A stretch of 64,000 bases of DNA from an uncultured Lachnospiraceae bacterium (GCA_947382625.1 CANDAG010000013.1:23292-87291); one strand, 5' to 3'; positions 41,665 through 50,760 are shown, numbered from the stretch's first letter. Made by a program: numbers and translations. The notes: generated from the letters alone by a model not told the origin.

Positions 41665-42630
41665 TTACCAGATTCCCTGTGACTGATCTATGGACTTTGC
41701 TACCTTGTTCACGATAATAAGGATCACAAAATTGATCACATTCAGCATCAGGCCAATGGCTGTGGTATAGGAAAACTGCGCCCCCTCGAGACCGGCGGTA
41801 TAAACATAGACACCTATGGTATCGCTGGCGGCAATATTTCCCGGCGTCTGCAGCAACAGTGTTTTCTGAAATTCACTGGTAAGCAGATTTCCGGTGTTCA
41901 TGATCAGCATGGTAATGATGATCGGCAGGATACCCGGAATATCGATATACCAGATTTTGTGCCACTTATTGGCTCCGTCCATGGTCGCCGCCTCATAGAG
42001 CTGTGGGTCAATACCGCTTAATGCCGCCGTATAAAGGATCGCTCCCCACCCTGCTCCCTGCCATATCCCGGAAAGGATATAGACCGGCCTGAACCATCTC
42101 GCTTCATTTAAGAAGAAAACAGGTTTTCCACCGCAAAATTCAATCAGTTTGTTTATCATACCATTGGTCGGTGACAAAAACAGATACAGCATACCGGCCA
42201 GCACCACAACAGAAATGAAATTGGGTGCGCACAATGTTGTCTGCAGAAATCCCTTAAACTTTTTCTGCGTCACCTGATTCATCATCAGCGCCAGGATGAT
42301 CGGCAGCGGAAATGAAAACAGTAAACTAAATAAATTCAACAGCAGGGTATTGGCAAAGAGCCTTTTCCAATAAAAGGATTTAAAAAAATTTCTAAAATGC
42401 TCCAGTCCCACCCATTCGCTTCCTATGATCCCTTTTACCGGAAGGAAATTCTTAAATGCGATCTGTACTCCATAAATCGGCATATAATGGAACATGATCA
42501 GATAAACCACCGCCGGAAGCAGAAGCAGATAAATCTGCCAGTCATTCCTTAATCGCTTCCGTATATAGATAAGCCACTCTCTCCCGCTTCTTTTTGTCAT
42601 TTTGCTCTTTTCTTTTCGCTTACATTTCAT
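41665..42630 (-). CDS. ABC transporter permease, LplB/YteP type
   Basis: A 321-residue permease with the classic LplB opening (WQIYLLLLPAVVYLIMFHYM, PIYGVQIAFKNF) and EAA loop PQLYEAATMDGANKWHKIWY. AGGAGG nine bases upstream sets the start at 42630. First gene of the leftward seven-gene operon, divergent from the YesN-like regulator. Confidence 0.9.
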   Translation of the reverse strand: MKCKRKEKSKMTKRSGREWLIYIRKRLRNDWQIYLLLLPAVVYLIMFHYMPIYGVQIAFKNFLPVKGIIGSEWVGLEHFRNFFKSFYWKRLFANTLLLNLFSLLFSFPLPIILALMMNQVTQKKFKGFLQTTLCAPNFISVVVLAGMLYLFLSPTNGMINKLIEFCGGKPVFFLNEARWFRPVYILSGIWQGAGWGAILYTAALSGIDPQLYEAATMDGANKWHKIWYIDIPGILPIIITMLIMNTGNLLTSEFQKTLLLQTPGNIAASDTIGVYVYTAGLEGAQFSYTTAIGLMLNVINFVILIIVNKVAKSIDQSQGIW

Positions 42631-42743
42631 GTCTTCAGGCCTCCTTTACCCACAGGATATTGATTTTGGCGCAGAAAATCAATATGTGGAAATTTCGCAA
42701 CATGTGCAGAAATTTTTGCATATTTTCCCTTCCCTTGTCGAGA

Positions 42744-42772
42744 TTGACATGCCCTTTGCTTTATACGATAAT
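42744..42772 (+). promoter_or_regulatory. promoter of the YesN-like regulator
   Basis: Perfect TTGACA, a 17-bp spacer and GATAAT lie about 35 bp upstream of the regulator start, in the 175-bp divergent intergenic region shared with the transporter operon. Confidence 0.65.
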
Positions 42773-42805
42773 AAAATGGTCGAAATCGATCCAAGGAGAT
42801 TTACC

Positions 42806-45043
42806 ATGAAACATTTATCATTCAAAAACACCAATTACTTTTTACGCTTTCTCCTCACTTACCTGATCATTATCCTTGTGCCTGTGTTGATATTAGGGAT
42901 TTTTATTTATCGAAATCTTTTTGACTATATGAAAGAAAATCTTGAAAGCAGCAGATATACCTCTTTAGAACAGATTTCCTCTTTCCATGAAAATCTGATC
43001 GTCCAAATGGAAACTATTTCCAACCAGATTTATCTTTCCGATGCGTTTTCTCTCTTTTTTCTTGAAGAACATCCGGAAAAAGCCCTGGGTCTTATTTCGG
43101 AACTGTCCATTTTCAACCAGACAAATCCCTATATCGGTGAAATCGCATTCCACTTTTCCAGGGATCCTTACATCTATTCCAGTTCCGGATCAAATACCGT
43201 GGATATGTTCTTTCACCAGATATTATCCAATCCGGAGGTTTATACACAGGAGTCCATTGATAAACTCCTTTTTTCTGCATCGCCCTCGTTCCTCCCCATG
43301 CATCATCTTTCCGGACTGCGCGGCAACATGGATGTTGTTGTCTTTTCCTACCCTGTTCCTGCAAGAAGCTCCTCTCCTTATGCAACCACACTGTTTTATA
43401 TCCCTGCGGATGCTTATCTGAAATTAATCGGAACCCAGGATGATTCCATTCAAAATACCTATATTGTAAAAGATGACACTTTTTTATTCCATACGGGAGA
43501 ACTCTCCCTCTCTGATGATGTTCTAAACCAAATGCTGGCAATAGAAAATACCTTTTACTATCTGGACGAAGGAGAACTGCATTATCTTGTCATACATGTA
43601 AACCCCACTTATTCTTCCTTTGACTATTTCCAGGTCGTGAATCTGAATGAAGTCTACGCCCCTTTATATAAGACACAGAGGCTTTTTATTTTCTGCAATA
43701 TTCTGGTTCTTATGATCTGCGGAATGCTGATGTACTGGTTTTCCCGCCTTAATTATAATCCGCTCAAGCAGATCATGAACCGGCTTCGCCCTCTGCCCTC
43801 CCAGGTTACATCCCAATCCGGCAGTGAGCTGGAACGGCTCTTAGACGGCATCGATTTCGTTTACACACAAAATAAACAGTTGAACCTGGAGGCAGACCAG
43901 AGCATTGCCGCCAGGCGTTCCGCTATGCTGATCAATTTTATCAAAGGACGCTATCTGACTCCGGAGGATATGCAGCCCTTCTGCAAAAATCTGGACTTTC
44001 ATCTGGAACGGAATTTTTTTGATGTGTGGTTAGTACAATTCCATACCGGCTCCGCCCTCACTCCAATTGATGAAGAAACAACGGAGATTTTCAGCTACTC
44101 CGATGAACAGGCAAATATCTATGCAACGGAATTGCTCAGCAGCAATGCACTGGCGATCGTGACCTTTTTTGACGTGAAAGAATCCCAGAGAGAAAGGGCG
44201 GTTATGATACAGAGGCAGCTCCTTTTGGCCGGGTTTGACGGAATTATCGGTGTCAGTGACATCTATACCGATTTTTCCAGCGCATCCAAAGCTTTTCTGG
44301 AATCCTCCCTCTGCCTGACCCACCATACACTCAACAGAAAGCAGGAATTAATCTTTTTTCAGGATCTGCAGAGCGAAGCATTAGCGCCGGATACCTACCC
44401 CCATCAATTGCTGGAGGAGTATTCCAGGATCCTGAACCAGCATAATCCAAATAAGCTGGCCGCCCTGAAAAAACAATTGCTATCCTTTGTGCGAAGTACC
44501 CCTCTTCCGCACTTTATGACGGAAAGTATACTAAGAGAAATGGCTAACCGATTAGTTTTGTACTGCCAGAAGGAAAATCAATGTGACCTGGATTTATATG
44601 ATCTCTATAATAAAATCCAGGCAGTCAACTCTCTTTCTTCGTTTGAAGACTGCCTGGAAACTATTTTTGCTCTTTGTCAGGATTTTCTGCAGCACAGCCA
44701 TCCTATGGAATCAGCTGCGGACAGCGACCTGCTCCCGATCCTGCAATATATAAATGAAAGCTGTAAGTCTCCTGACTTCTCTCTCTATAATGCAGCGGAG
44801 CATTTCCGGATGTCCCCCTCACAGCTGACAAATGCTTTTAAGGCAGAGTTGCACATATCCCCCTCTGCCTATATCACCAATTATAAAATCCGGCTTGCAA
44901 AACATCTGCTGGAAACCACCAGTGAAAGTGTTTCCGACATCTGCGCTTCACTTGGCTATAGCGACACATCCAGCTTTATCCGCAAATTCCGGCAACAGAC
45001 CGGGAAAACGCCGGCGGCATATCGAAAAGAAAAGCAACCTTAA
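42806..45043 (+). CDS. membrane-bound AraC-family regulator, YesN/SpoIIE-like sensor layout
   Basis: About 745 residues; start 42806 (MKHLSFKNTNYFLRFLLTYL) follows AAGGAG, whereas the open frame to 42602 overlaps the divergent gene. The N-terminal membrane helix (LIIILVPVLILGIFIYR), an extracellular sensor of about 250 residues, a second helix (LFIFCNILVLMICGMLMYWF) and a C-terminal pair of AraC helix-turn-helix motifs (YNAAEHFRMSPSQLTNAFKA, ISDICASLGYSDTSSFIRKF-like) are visible. Such one-component regulators sense extracellular sugars or a binding protein and activate the adjacent transporter operon; here the leftward GH89/sulfatase operon is the likely target, perhaps with the downstream sulfatase. 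Confidence 0.87.
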   Translation: MKHLSFKNTNYFLRFLLTYLIIILVPVLILGIFIYRNLFDYMKENLESSRYTSLEQISSFHENLIVQMETISNQIYLSDAFSLFFLEEHPEKALGLISELSIFNQTNPYIGEIAFHFSRDPYIYSSSGSNTVDMFFHQILSNPEVYTQESIDKLLFSASPSFLPMHHLSGLRGNMDVVVFSYPVPARSSSPYATTLFYIPADAYLKLIGTQDDSIQNTYIVKDDTFLFHTGELSLSDDVLNQMLAIENTFYYLDEGELHYLVIHVNPTYSSFDYFQVVNLNEVYAPLYKTQRLFIFCNILVLMICGMLMYWFSRLNYNPLKQIMNRLRPLPSQVTSQSGSELERLLDGIDFVYTQNKQLNLEADQSIAARRSAMLINFIKGRYLTPEDMQPFCKNLDFHLERNFFDVWLVQFHTGSALTPIDEETTEIFSYSDEQANIYATELLSSNALAIVTFFDVKESQRERAVMIQRQLLLAGFDGIIGVSDIYTDFSSASKAFLESSLCLTHHTLNRKQELIFFQDLQSEALAPDTYPHQLLEEYSRILNQHNPNKLAALKKQLLSFVRSTPLPHFMTESILREMANRLVLYCQKENQCDLDLYDLYNKIQAVNSLSSFEDCLETIFALCQDFLQHSHPMESAADSDLLPILQYINESCKSPDFSLYNAAEHFRMSPSQLTNAFKAELHISPSAYITNYKIRLAKHLLETTSESVSDICASLGYSDTSSFIRKFRQQTGKTPAAYRKEKQP

Positions 45044-45094
45044 TCGGCTTGTCAGGCAAAAAAACAGCAGGGAGGACCTACGGAAGGAGAATCT

Positions 45095-46537
45095 ATGAAA
45101 AACGAAAACAGACCAAACATTTTGTTACTTATGACAGACCAGATGCGGGGGGACTGCATGGGAATTGCAGGACATCCTGATGTGAAAACCCCTTACCTGG
45201 ATCATCTGGCCGCCAATGGCCTGCGGTTTGATAATGCCTATACCGCCTGCCCCAGCTGCGTTCCGGCCCGATGCGCCCTGCATACAGGCCTGAAACCCGA
45301 ACATCACGGCAGAGTCGGGTATCAGGACAGAGTGGCCTGGAACTATCCTGTCACCATGGCCGGTGAGCTGGCAAAGGCAGGCTATTACACCCAATGTGTG
45401 GGGAAGATGCATGTACATCCTCTGCGCAATCTCATGGGCTTTCATCATATTGAGCTTCATGACGGTTATTTGCATGCTTATCGCAACGCCACAATCCCCT
45501 ATATGGAAAATCAAAAGATCGCTGACGATTATTTCTACTGGCTGAAAACACAACTGGGAATAAACAGGGATGTGACAGACAACGGGCTGGAATGCAATTC
45601 CTTCACTGCCCGTCCCTGGATGTATGAGGAGCGGCTTCATCCAACCAACTGGGTGACGGACCGTTCCATTGATTTTCTGAGACGCAGGGATCGTTCTATG
45701 CCCTTTTTCCTAATGGCCTCCTACCTGCGTCCTCATCCTCCCCTGGATGCGCCGGAATGCTTTTTTGAGCTTTACCGGAACAAAGAGCTCTCCCCCATTC
45801 CCATAGGAGACTGGGCCGACAGGGAAAGGCTGGAACGAGCAGGACGTCTTATAGACGCGGACACGGGTTCCTGCGATCCGGAGTTGATGCATCAGGCACG
45901 GATTGGATATTATGCCTGCATCAGCCATCTGGACAATCAGATCGGAAGGCTGCTGGATGCCCTGAAAGATGATGGTTCCTATTCCAATACTGTTATTTTA
46001 TTCGCCTCTGACCATGGAGAACTGCTGGGAGATCATCATACCTTCCGCAAGATCCGGCCTTACCAGGGCAGCATCCGTATCCCTCTGCTGATTTCCAATG
46101 CGCCCGGAATCAAACCGAATTCCGTATCACATGAGCTTGCGGAGCTGCGCGACATCCTTCCTACGCTGACTGAACTGGCAGGAGCCGAGCCTCCCAAGGG
46201 GATAGACGGATTATCCCTCTTGCACGATACCGGCCGGGAATATCTCCATGGTGAACACAGTGGCGAAGCTCTGGGAAATCAATATATTGTAACCAAAACG
46301 GACAAGTACTGTTGGTTCATGCAGTCGGGCAGGGAGCAGTATTTCCGGTTGGACAGGGATCCGCAGGAACTTCATGACGCTATTTTGGATCCGGACTGCC
46401 AGGAACGGATTGCCCATCTGCGCAAGCTTTTGATACAGGAGCTAAACGGAAGGGAGGAAGGATACACGGACGGTGTAAGGCTCATTTCCGGCAGGACTCA
46501 AAGAAGCTGCCTGTCTTTCCTTCCTGCCGCAGATTAA
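45095..46537 (+). CDS. sulfatase (formylglycine type), second copy
   Basis: A 480-residue sulfatase with modification motif C55-V-P-A-R59 and metal-site segments LLMTDQMRGDCMG and FASDHGELLGDHH. GGAAGGAG precedes the start. It follows the YesN-like regulator by 51 bp and is probably co-transcribed. Sequence around the active site differs clearly from the 30415 sulfatase, so the two probably remove sulfate from different positions. No signal peptide. Confidence 0.88.
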   Translation: MKNENRPNILLLMTDQMRGDCMGIAGHPDVKTPYLDHLAANGLRFDNAYTACPSCVPARCALHTGLKPEHHGRVGYQDRVAWNYPVTMAGELAKAGYYTQCVGKMHVHPLRNLMGFHHIELHDGYLHAYRNATIPYMENQKIADDYFYWLKTQLGINRDVTDNGLECNSFTARPWMYEERLHPTNWVTDRSIDFLRRRDRSMPFFLMASYLRPHPPLDAPECFFELYRNKELSPIPIGDWADRERLERAGRLIDADTGSCDPELMHQARIGYYACISHLDNQIGRLLDALKDDGSYSNTVILFASDHGELLGDHHTFRKIRPYQGSIRIPLLISNAPGIKPNSVSHELAELRDILPTLTELAGAEPPKGIDGLSLLHDTGREYLHGEHSGEALGNQYIVTKTDKYCWFMQSGREQYFRLDRDPQELHDAILDPDCQERIAHLRKLLIQELNGREEGYTDGVRLISGRTQRSCLSFLPAAD

Positions 46538-46599
46538 CCTACGCTGCGCCTTCTTCCGGCACCCGAAATAAAAATGCAGATAAGCCCATCCTCAGGTCA

Positions 46600-46627
46600 T
46601 CAGTACAATATTCCGTCATAATACTGC
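46600..46627. repeat. 28-bp segment duplicated at 30157-30184
   Basis: These bases are the final codons (QYYDGILY, stop) of the DUF3810 gene and match 30157-30184 exactly. Because the sequence has a coding reason here, this is likely the original context. Confidence 0.85.
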
Positions 46628-47745
46628 AAAAGCAGCTTCACCACACGGCTATAGCTTACCGTACCGTCCGCCACGCCGTTTAAGGTAAGATTGGTATCCA
46701 AAAAGGCGTCCGCCGCCTTTTTGACCGTCTCCGTACTGATCACCGCTTTCTCCTCCACCTGCTCCCAGGCTTCCTCGGTAAGAAACTGTTTATCCGCCCA
46801 CACCTGAGGATGAATCTGAGGATGGGAAAGATAGATCTCCTCGTCCCCGCCGATCGCTTTCCGAAAATCCCGGTCAAGATAGCCCGCCACGCTCAGGTAA
46901 GCGCTGTACCTGAAAAGCTCATCCGGCGCATCCACACAGGCCAGATAACCGATAAAGTTGGCCTCATCCTCCAGAAGGAACCCCTTTAAATGGGACAGCT
47001 CATGACACATGGTCACCGGCATATTGGTAACATACATCTGGCGGTTATAATTAGCCTCCATGGAAAAGGGAAAATAATAGCCCATGATATACTGCTGACT
47101 GTAAAATCCCGAAACCGCAAGCCCTTTGGGTCTGGGATAATACCCGGAAAGCTCCTCATACTGCTCTCCTAACCGGCTCATCTGGTTCCTTGCGATCTCC
47201 TTCATATTTCTGACGGTTTCCTCATCACAGAGAATATATCCCCTCTCATCTCGCTCAAATACCGGAGAAAGAGCATTTGCATTTTCTACCACATAATCCC
47301 GAAGAAGCCCGATCTCCTCCGCCCCGTAGACCTTATCCGGGCTGCCGCCCAAAGGAAACCTTTCCGGGAAGGGAGAAACCTGATACAAGAGAAAACAGTT
47401 CAGCATCATGATCACAGAAAAGATTCCTGTCACCCACCAGCAAAAAAGGGCATACCTCCGATACCACCATCCAAACCTTGTGCGTTCTCTTCCCACTATC
47501 TTTAAAACGCCGTAAACCGCTCCCCCTGTGAGCAGAAGCGCTACAAGACACACCGCCAGATACAGCATCCACTCTCCCACGGAAAAAGGAAAAAGGCCGG
47601 TAAGCCTTCCATAGGTCTCCACCCATAGAGGGAAAATATGCTTCACATAAAAATCACTGAATCCATCCCACACTCTGCCTGCAACATTCAATATAACCGC
47701 AAACAGAATCATTGCCCCCGGCACCCAAAGCTTCCATCGTTTCAA
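46600..47745 (-). CDS. DUF3810 membrane zinc-peptidase-like protein
   Basis: A 381-residue protein starting at a TTG (47745) with GAGGT upstream. Three membrane segments lie in the first 140 residues. A large outside domain then carries the metalloprotease-like motif CHELSHLKGFLLEDEANFIG (HExxH with a downstream Glu). Members of DUF3810 are predicted membrane metalloproteases of unknown target. The last 28 bases of the gene are duplicated upstream of the lipase at 30157. Confidence 0.8.
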   Translation of the reverse strand: MKRWKLWVPGAMILFAVILNVAGRVWDGFSDFYVKHIFPLWVETYGRLTGLFPFSVGEWMLYLAVCLVALLLTGGAVYGVLKIVGRERTRFGWWYRRYALFCWWVTGIFSVIMMLNCFLLYQVSPFPERFPLGGSPDKVYGAEEIGLLRDYVVENANALSPVFERDERGYILCDEETVRNMKEIARNQMSRLGEQYEELSGYYPRPKGLAVSGFYSQQYIMGYYFPFSMEANYNRQMYVTNMPVTMCHELSHLKGFLLEDEANFIGYLACVDAPDELFRYSAYLSVAGYLDRDFRKAIGGDEEIYLSHPQIHPQVWADKQFLTEEAWEQVEEKAVISTETVKKAADAFLDTNLTLNGVADGTVSYSRVVKLLLQYYDGILY

Positions 47746-47872
47746 TCGCTTACCTCAACTCTTTGTGCTTTTCTTCTGCTCTCCTGCATTTGCTTCTACA
47801 GTCCAGTCCTGCCCTGCTCCGCTGATTTTGCTCCGTTCTTTTTAAAAATACTCATAACCTTACCATCGTTCT

Positions 47873-47933
47873 ACTATATTTATAGTAAATATCCAGCAAT
47901 TCAGCCCATAAGAATACAGGAAATATCCTGTAT
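47873..47933. promoter_or_regulatory. two dyads upstream of the AGCS symporter
   Basis: ACTATATTTATAGT (47873-47886) has the same ACTAT-N4-ATAGT form as the BlaI-type operators at 23667 and 23690. ATACAGGA-AATA-TCCTGTAT (47914-47933) is a second dyad close to the start codon. The first could be chance in AT-rich DNA; the second may be a leader hairpin or operator. Confidence 0.35.
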
Positions 47934-47957
47934 CTTGTAAGGCAGGTCAGGAACACT

Positions 47958-49283
47958 ATGCAGTCTGTTTTTTCTTCTATACAATCCATCAACCAGTTTT
48001 TGTGGAGTGGTCCCCTTTTATTCCTGCTCATGGGGACACATCTTTATTTTACCATGAAACTTCACTTTCCACAGAAAAAAATTTTCAAGGCCATCCGGCT
48101 CTCCGTAATGCCCTCTGAAAAAAAGGACGGCAGCAACCTCTCGGTCTTTGCCACCCTCTCTACCACTTTAGCCGCCACCTTAGGAACCGGAAACATCATC
48201 GGTGTCTCCACTGCGGTGGCCTTAGGCGGTCCGGGGGCGGTCTTCTGGTGCTGGATCACCGGGATTCTGGGAATGGCAACGGCTTATGCAGAATGCTTCC
48301 TAAGCGTCCGTTTCCGGAGCCGGGATAAAGAGGGTGCCTATCAGGGGGGACCTATGTATGTATGGCAAAACGGACTTGGCAGGCCCTCCGTCGGAAAGTT
48401 TTATGGTCTCCTTACACTGATCGCCGCCTTCGGCGTAGGCTGCACCACCCAATCCAATTCCATTACCCAGACCACCTCCTTAAGCTTTGGCTTAAATCCT
48501 CATATCGCAGGCTTTGCCGCCGCCATTATCGCAGGCCTTGTGATCATAGGCGGAATCCGTTCCATCGGGAATGTATGTATGAAGATCGTGCCCTTTCTGG
48601 CAATCCTCTACACGGCAAGCTGTGTACTGCTCCTTTTTCTGAACCGGGAAGCCCTGCTGCCTGCCATCAGGCTGATCCTGACCCACGCCCTGGCTCCCCG
48701 GGCCGCCTTAGGCGGTGCGGCAGGCTCCTCCCTGATGCTTACCGCACGCTACGGCATTGCCCGGGGACTTTTTACTAACGAGGCCGGCATCGGCACTGCC
48801 GCCATTGCTGCTGCGGCATCGGAAACCAATGATCCCGCACACCAGGCTTACGTTTCCATGACGGCCGTTTTCTGGGATACGGTGGTCATGTGCCTGCTCA
48901 GCGGACTGGTGATCACAAGCAGCATGCTCCTTCACCCGGAGTCTGTTCAGGGCGTCAATGAGGCTGGGCTTACCGAAGCAGCCTTCTCCTATCTGCCCCT
49001 GGGAGGAAATGTGTTTTTATCCCTGTGTCTGGTAGCCTTTGCCATTACCACACTGATCGGATGGTCCTACCTGGGGGAACAGGCCTACCGCTATGTAACG
49101 GGAAACAGGGGAATCTTTTTTTACAAAGTGGCTTATATCGTCATGATCTACATAGGCGCTGTGCTGCCCTTGAATCTGGTATGGGAATGCACAGACCTGA
49201 TCAACGCTCTGATGGTGATCCCCAATGTGGCGGCGCTGTTTTTGCTGCAGAGATTTTTGAGAGATAAGCTATCAGATTCATGA
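47958..49283 (+). CDS. sodium:alanine/amino-acid symporter (AGCS family)
   Basis: A 441-residue protein with about ten membrane helices. The family signature is clear: ATLGTGNIIGVSTAVALGGP, GPGAVFWCWITGILGMATAY and RFRSRDKEGAYQGGPMYVWQ. AGCS proteins import alanine, glycine or related amino acids with sodium. AGGA lies five bases before the ATG. It is a single gene bounded by a terminator at 49299. Confidence 0.9.
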   Translation: MQSVFSSIQSINQFLWSGPLLFLLMGTHLYFTMKLHFPQKKIFKAIRLSVMPSEKKDGSNLSVFATLSTTLAATLGTGNIIGVSTAVALGGPGAVFWCWITGILGMATAYAECFLSVRFRSRDKEGAYQGGPMYVWQNGLGRPSVGKFYGLLTLIAAFGVGCTTQSNSITQTTSLSFGLNPHIAGFAAAIIAGLVIIGGIRSIGNVCMKIVPFLAILYTASCVLLLFLNREALLPAIRLILTHALAPRAALGGAAGSSLMLTARYGIARGLFTNEAGIGTAAIAAAASETNDPAHQAYVSMTAVFWDTVVMCLLSGLVITSSMLLHPESVQGVNEAGLTEAAFSYLPLGGNVFLSLCLVAFAITTLIGWSYLGEQAYRYVTGNRGIFFYKVAYIVMIYIGAVLPLNLVWECTDLINALMVIPNVAALFLLQRFLRDKLSDS

Positions 49284-49298
49284 ACCGGGGACTATAGT

Positions 49299-49330
49299 AG
49301 TAAGCGGCAAAAATCATTTTGCCGCTTACT
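49299..49330. terminator. bidirectional terminator between AGCS and Uma2 genes
   Basis: AGTAAGCGGCAAAA and TTTTGCCGCTTACT pair perfectly over 14 bp around a 4-base centre, between two convergent genes. The right arm overlaps the Uma2 stop. Confidence 0.75.
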
Positions 49331-49895
49331 ATACCTTTATTGAAAATCCTTCATAAATGCCAGCCGGCACTTCTTCACCAAAAGAATATTGTTCCATTGT
49401 TTCTTTTTCAAATCTATATACCGTAATCATCTCTCTTGCAGGATCAACAATCCAATATTCTCTGACACCTGCTGTCCGATATTTAAACAACTTTGTAAAA
49501 TAATCCATTGACTTACTTCCCGGAGATACTATTTCAATTACCCAATCCGGAGCACCGTTACAGCCTTTGCCTGTTATCTTCTCTTTCTCACAAATAACAC
49601 ATAAATCCGGTTCCACATAATCTGCAGCATTCTCATCAAACGGCTTTCCTCTTCGCGAGTCGGCTTGTTGGTTTAAAAATACTGCAAACGGAGCCGAAAA
49701 CACTTCACATACACCATTATTCCGTTTTATAAAGTCTTTTATCTGATAATGCAACTCAGACACCAGCCTTTGGTGTCTTGTATTAGGCGGCGCCATGTAA
49801 TAAATTTTTCCGTCAATCAATTCCGCTCTCTCCCCGTCAGGCAAAGCATAAATGTCATCTATTGTATACAAATCTTCTTTTCTTAATGCGTCCAC
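49329..49895 (-). CDS. Uma2-family (DUF820) nuclease-like protein with an in-frame repeat insertion
   Basis: A 188-residue protein starting at GTG 49895 with GGAGG nine bases upstream. The PD-(D/E)xK-like core is visible: the N-terminal ALPDGERAELIDGKIYYMAP, YVEPDLCVICEKEKI, PDWVIEIVSPGSKSMDY and YWIVDPAREMITVYRFE. Residues 75-87 (NQQADSRRGKPFD) are encoded by a degenerate copy of the REP family (49636-49673), an insertion that keeps the frame. Uma2 proteins are proposed restriction-like nucleases; activity here is unproven. Confidence 0.8.
   Translation of the reverse strand: MDALRKEDLYTIDDIYALPDGERAELIDGKIYYMAPPNTRHQRLVSELHYQIKDFIKRNNGVCEVFSAPFAVFLNQQADSRRGKPFDENAADYVEPDLCVICEKEKITGKGCNGAPDWVIEIVSPGSKSMDYFTKLFKYRTAGVREYWIVDPAREMITVYRFEKETMEQYSFGEEVPAGIYEGFSIKV
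49636..49673 (+). repeat. REP-like repeat inside the Uma2 gene
   Basis: AAACGGCTTTCCTCTTCGCG followed by AGTCGGCTTGTTG aligns with the REP consensus AAACGCCGACACGCTTCGCG / AATCGGCTTATTG. The only coding-region copy found; its length leaves the reading frame intact. Confidence 0.7.
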
Positions 49896-49959
49896 TCTAT
49901 TTCACCTCCACGCCACTATCAGATTTCATATGCCTCCTGATTTTCTCGCCAGACAGCTT

Positions 49960-50577
49960 CTACCTGATAAAATTCGTTCTCTGAAAAGACTCTCTTTCAG
50001 GCAGGCCGTACTTTTCTTTCCCGAGGGCAATGCTCTTCATAAGGAAGGTCATATTCGCCGCAAGAGTCCGCATAATCTGCAGCCCCTCTGCATCCTGGGC
50101 GGCTTCTCCCGGCGCTGCCCCATGGATACTGTTCCAGTATTGACCGGAAGCCACCGGCATTCCTGAAATGGTAAAGAATTTATTCAGCTCGTCAAAGGTG
50201 GAAGATAATCCGCCCCTGCGGGCCGCAACCACACTTGCCCCCACCTTCATGGTCTTGTCAAATGGAGTGCTGTAAAACAGCCGGGTCAAAAGCGCTACCA
50301 ATGTGGCGTTGGCTGATGCATAATAAACGGGACTACCTACCACCAGACCGTCACAGGCCTCAAATTTAGGTGCGATCTCATTGACCATGTCATCAAAAAC
50401 GCATTTTCCCTTTTTGGCACAGCCAAGGCAGGCGATACATCCCCGGATATCCTTGTTTCCCACATGAATGATCTCTGTTTCGATTCCCTCCCGGCTAAAG
50501 ATCTTCTCCATTTCCTTAAGCGCAATGGAGGTATTCCCGTTTGCCCGGGGGCTTCCGTTCAGCATTAAAACCTTCAT
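49960..50577 (-). CDS. flavodoxin-family NAD(P)H-dependent FMN reductase
   Basis: A 205-residue flavodoxin-fold protein. The FMN phosphate loop is MLNGSPRANGNTS, followed by GCIACLGCAKKGKC, a Cys-rich segment typical of iron-sulfur flavoproteins, and VVGSPVYYASANATL for the flavin ring. AAGGAGG precedes the start at 50577. It probably reduces FMN or quinone-like substrates in the cytoplasm. Stand-alone gene; no partner evident. Confidence 0.87.
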   Translation of the reverse strand: MKVLMLNGSPRANGNTSIALKEMEKIFSREGIETEIIHVGNKDIRGCIACLGCAKKGKCVFDDMVNEIAPKFEACDGLVVGSPVYYASANATLVALLTRLFYSTPFDKTMKVGASVVAARRGGLSSTFDELNKFFTISGMPVASGQYWNSIHGAAPGEAAQDAEGLQIMRTLAANMTFLMKSIALGKEKYGLPERESFQRTNFIR

Positions 50578-50680
50578 TTGTTGTTATCCTCCTTTTTTTC
50601 ATAGTATTGTATTCGAATATATGCAATTTTATTATAGTTTACCCCTGGAGCATAAGCAACTCATTTTTATAACAGCCTAT

Positions 50681-50717
50681 CAAACGCCGTCACACTTCGT
50701 GAGTCGGCCTATTGATC
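50681..50717 (+). repeat. REP-like short interspersed repeat, copy next to the GH88 terminator
   Basis: CAAACGCCGTCACACTTCGT followed by GAGTCGGCCTATTGAT. The inner pair has changed from CGC-TTC-GCG to CAC-TTC-GTG, again compensatory. Confidence 0.75.
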
Positions 50718-50724
50718 ATAAAGA

Positions 50725-50760
50725 CACCGGAGAGAACGCACTCTGACGTTCTCTCCGGTG
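50725..50760 (-). terminator. terminator of the GH88 gene
   Basis: CACCGGAGAGAACG and CGTTCTCTCCGGTG form a perfect 14-bp stem with an 8-base loop, 20 bases past the GH88 stop; on the minus strand TCTTTAT follows. Confidence 0.85.

Noticed and set aside
47746-47957. Possible glycine or other riboswitch in front of the AGCS symporter
   Set aside because: No riboswitch core motifs are visible; only two small dyads are present.
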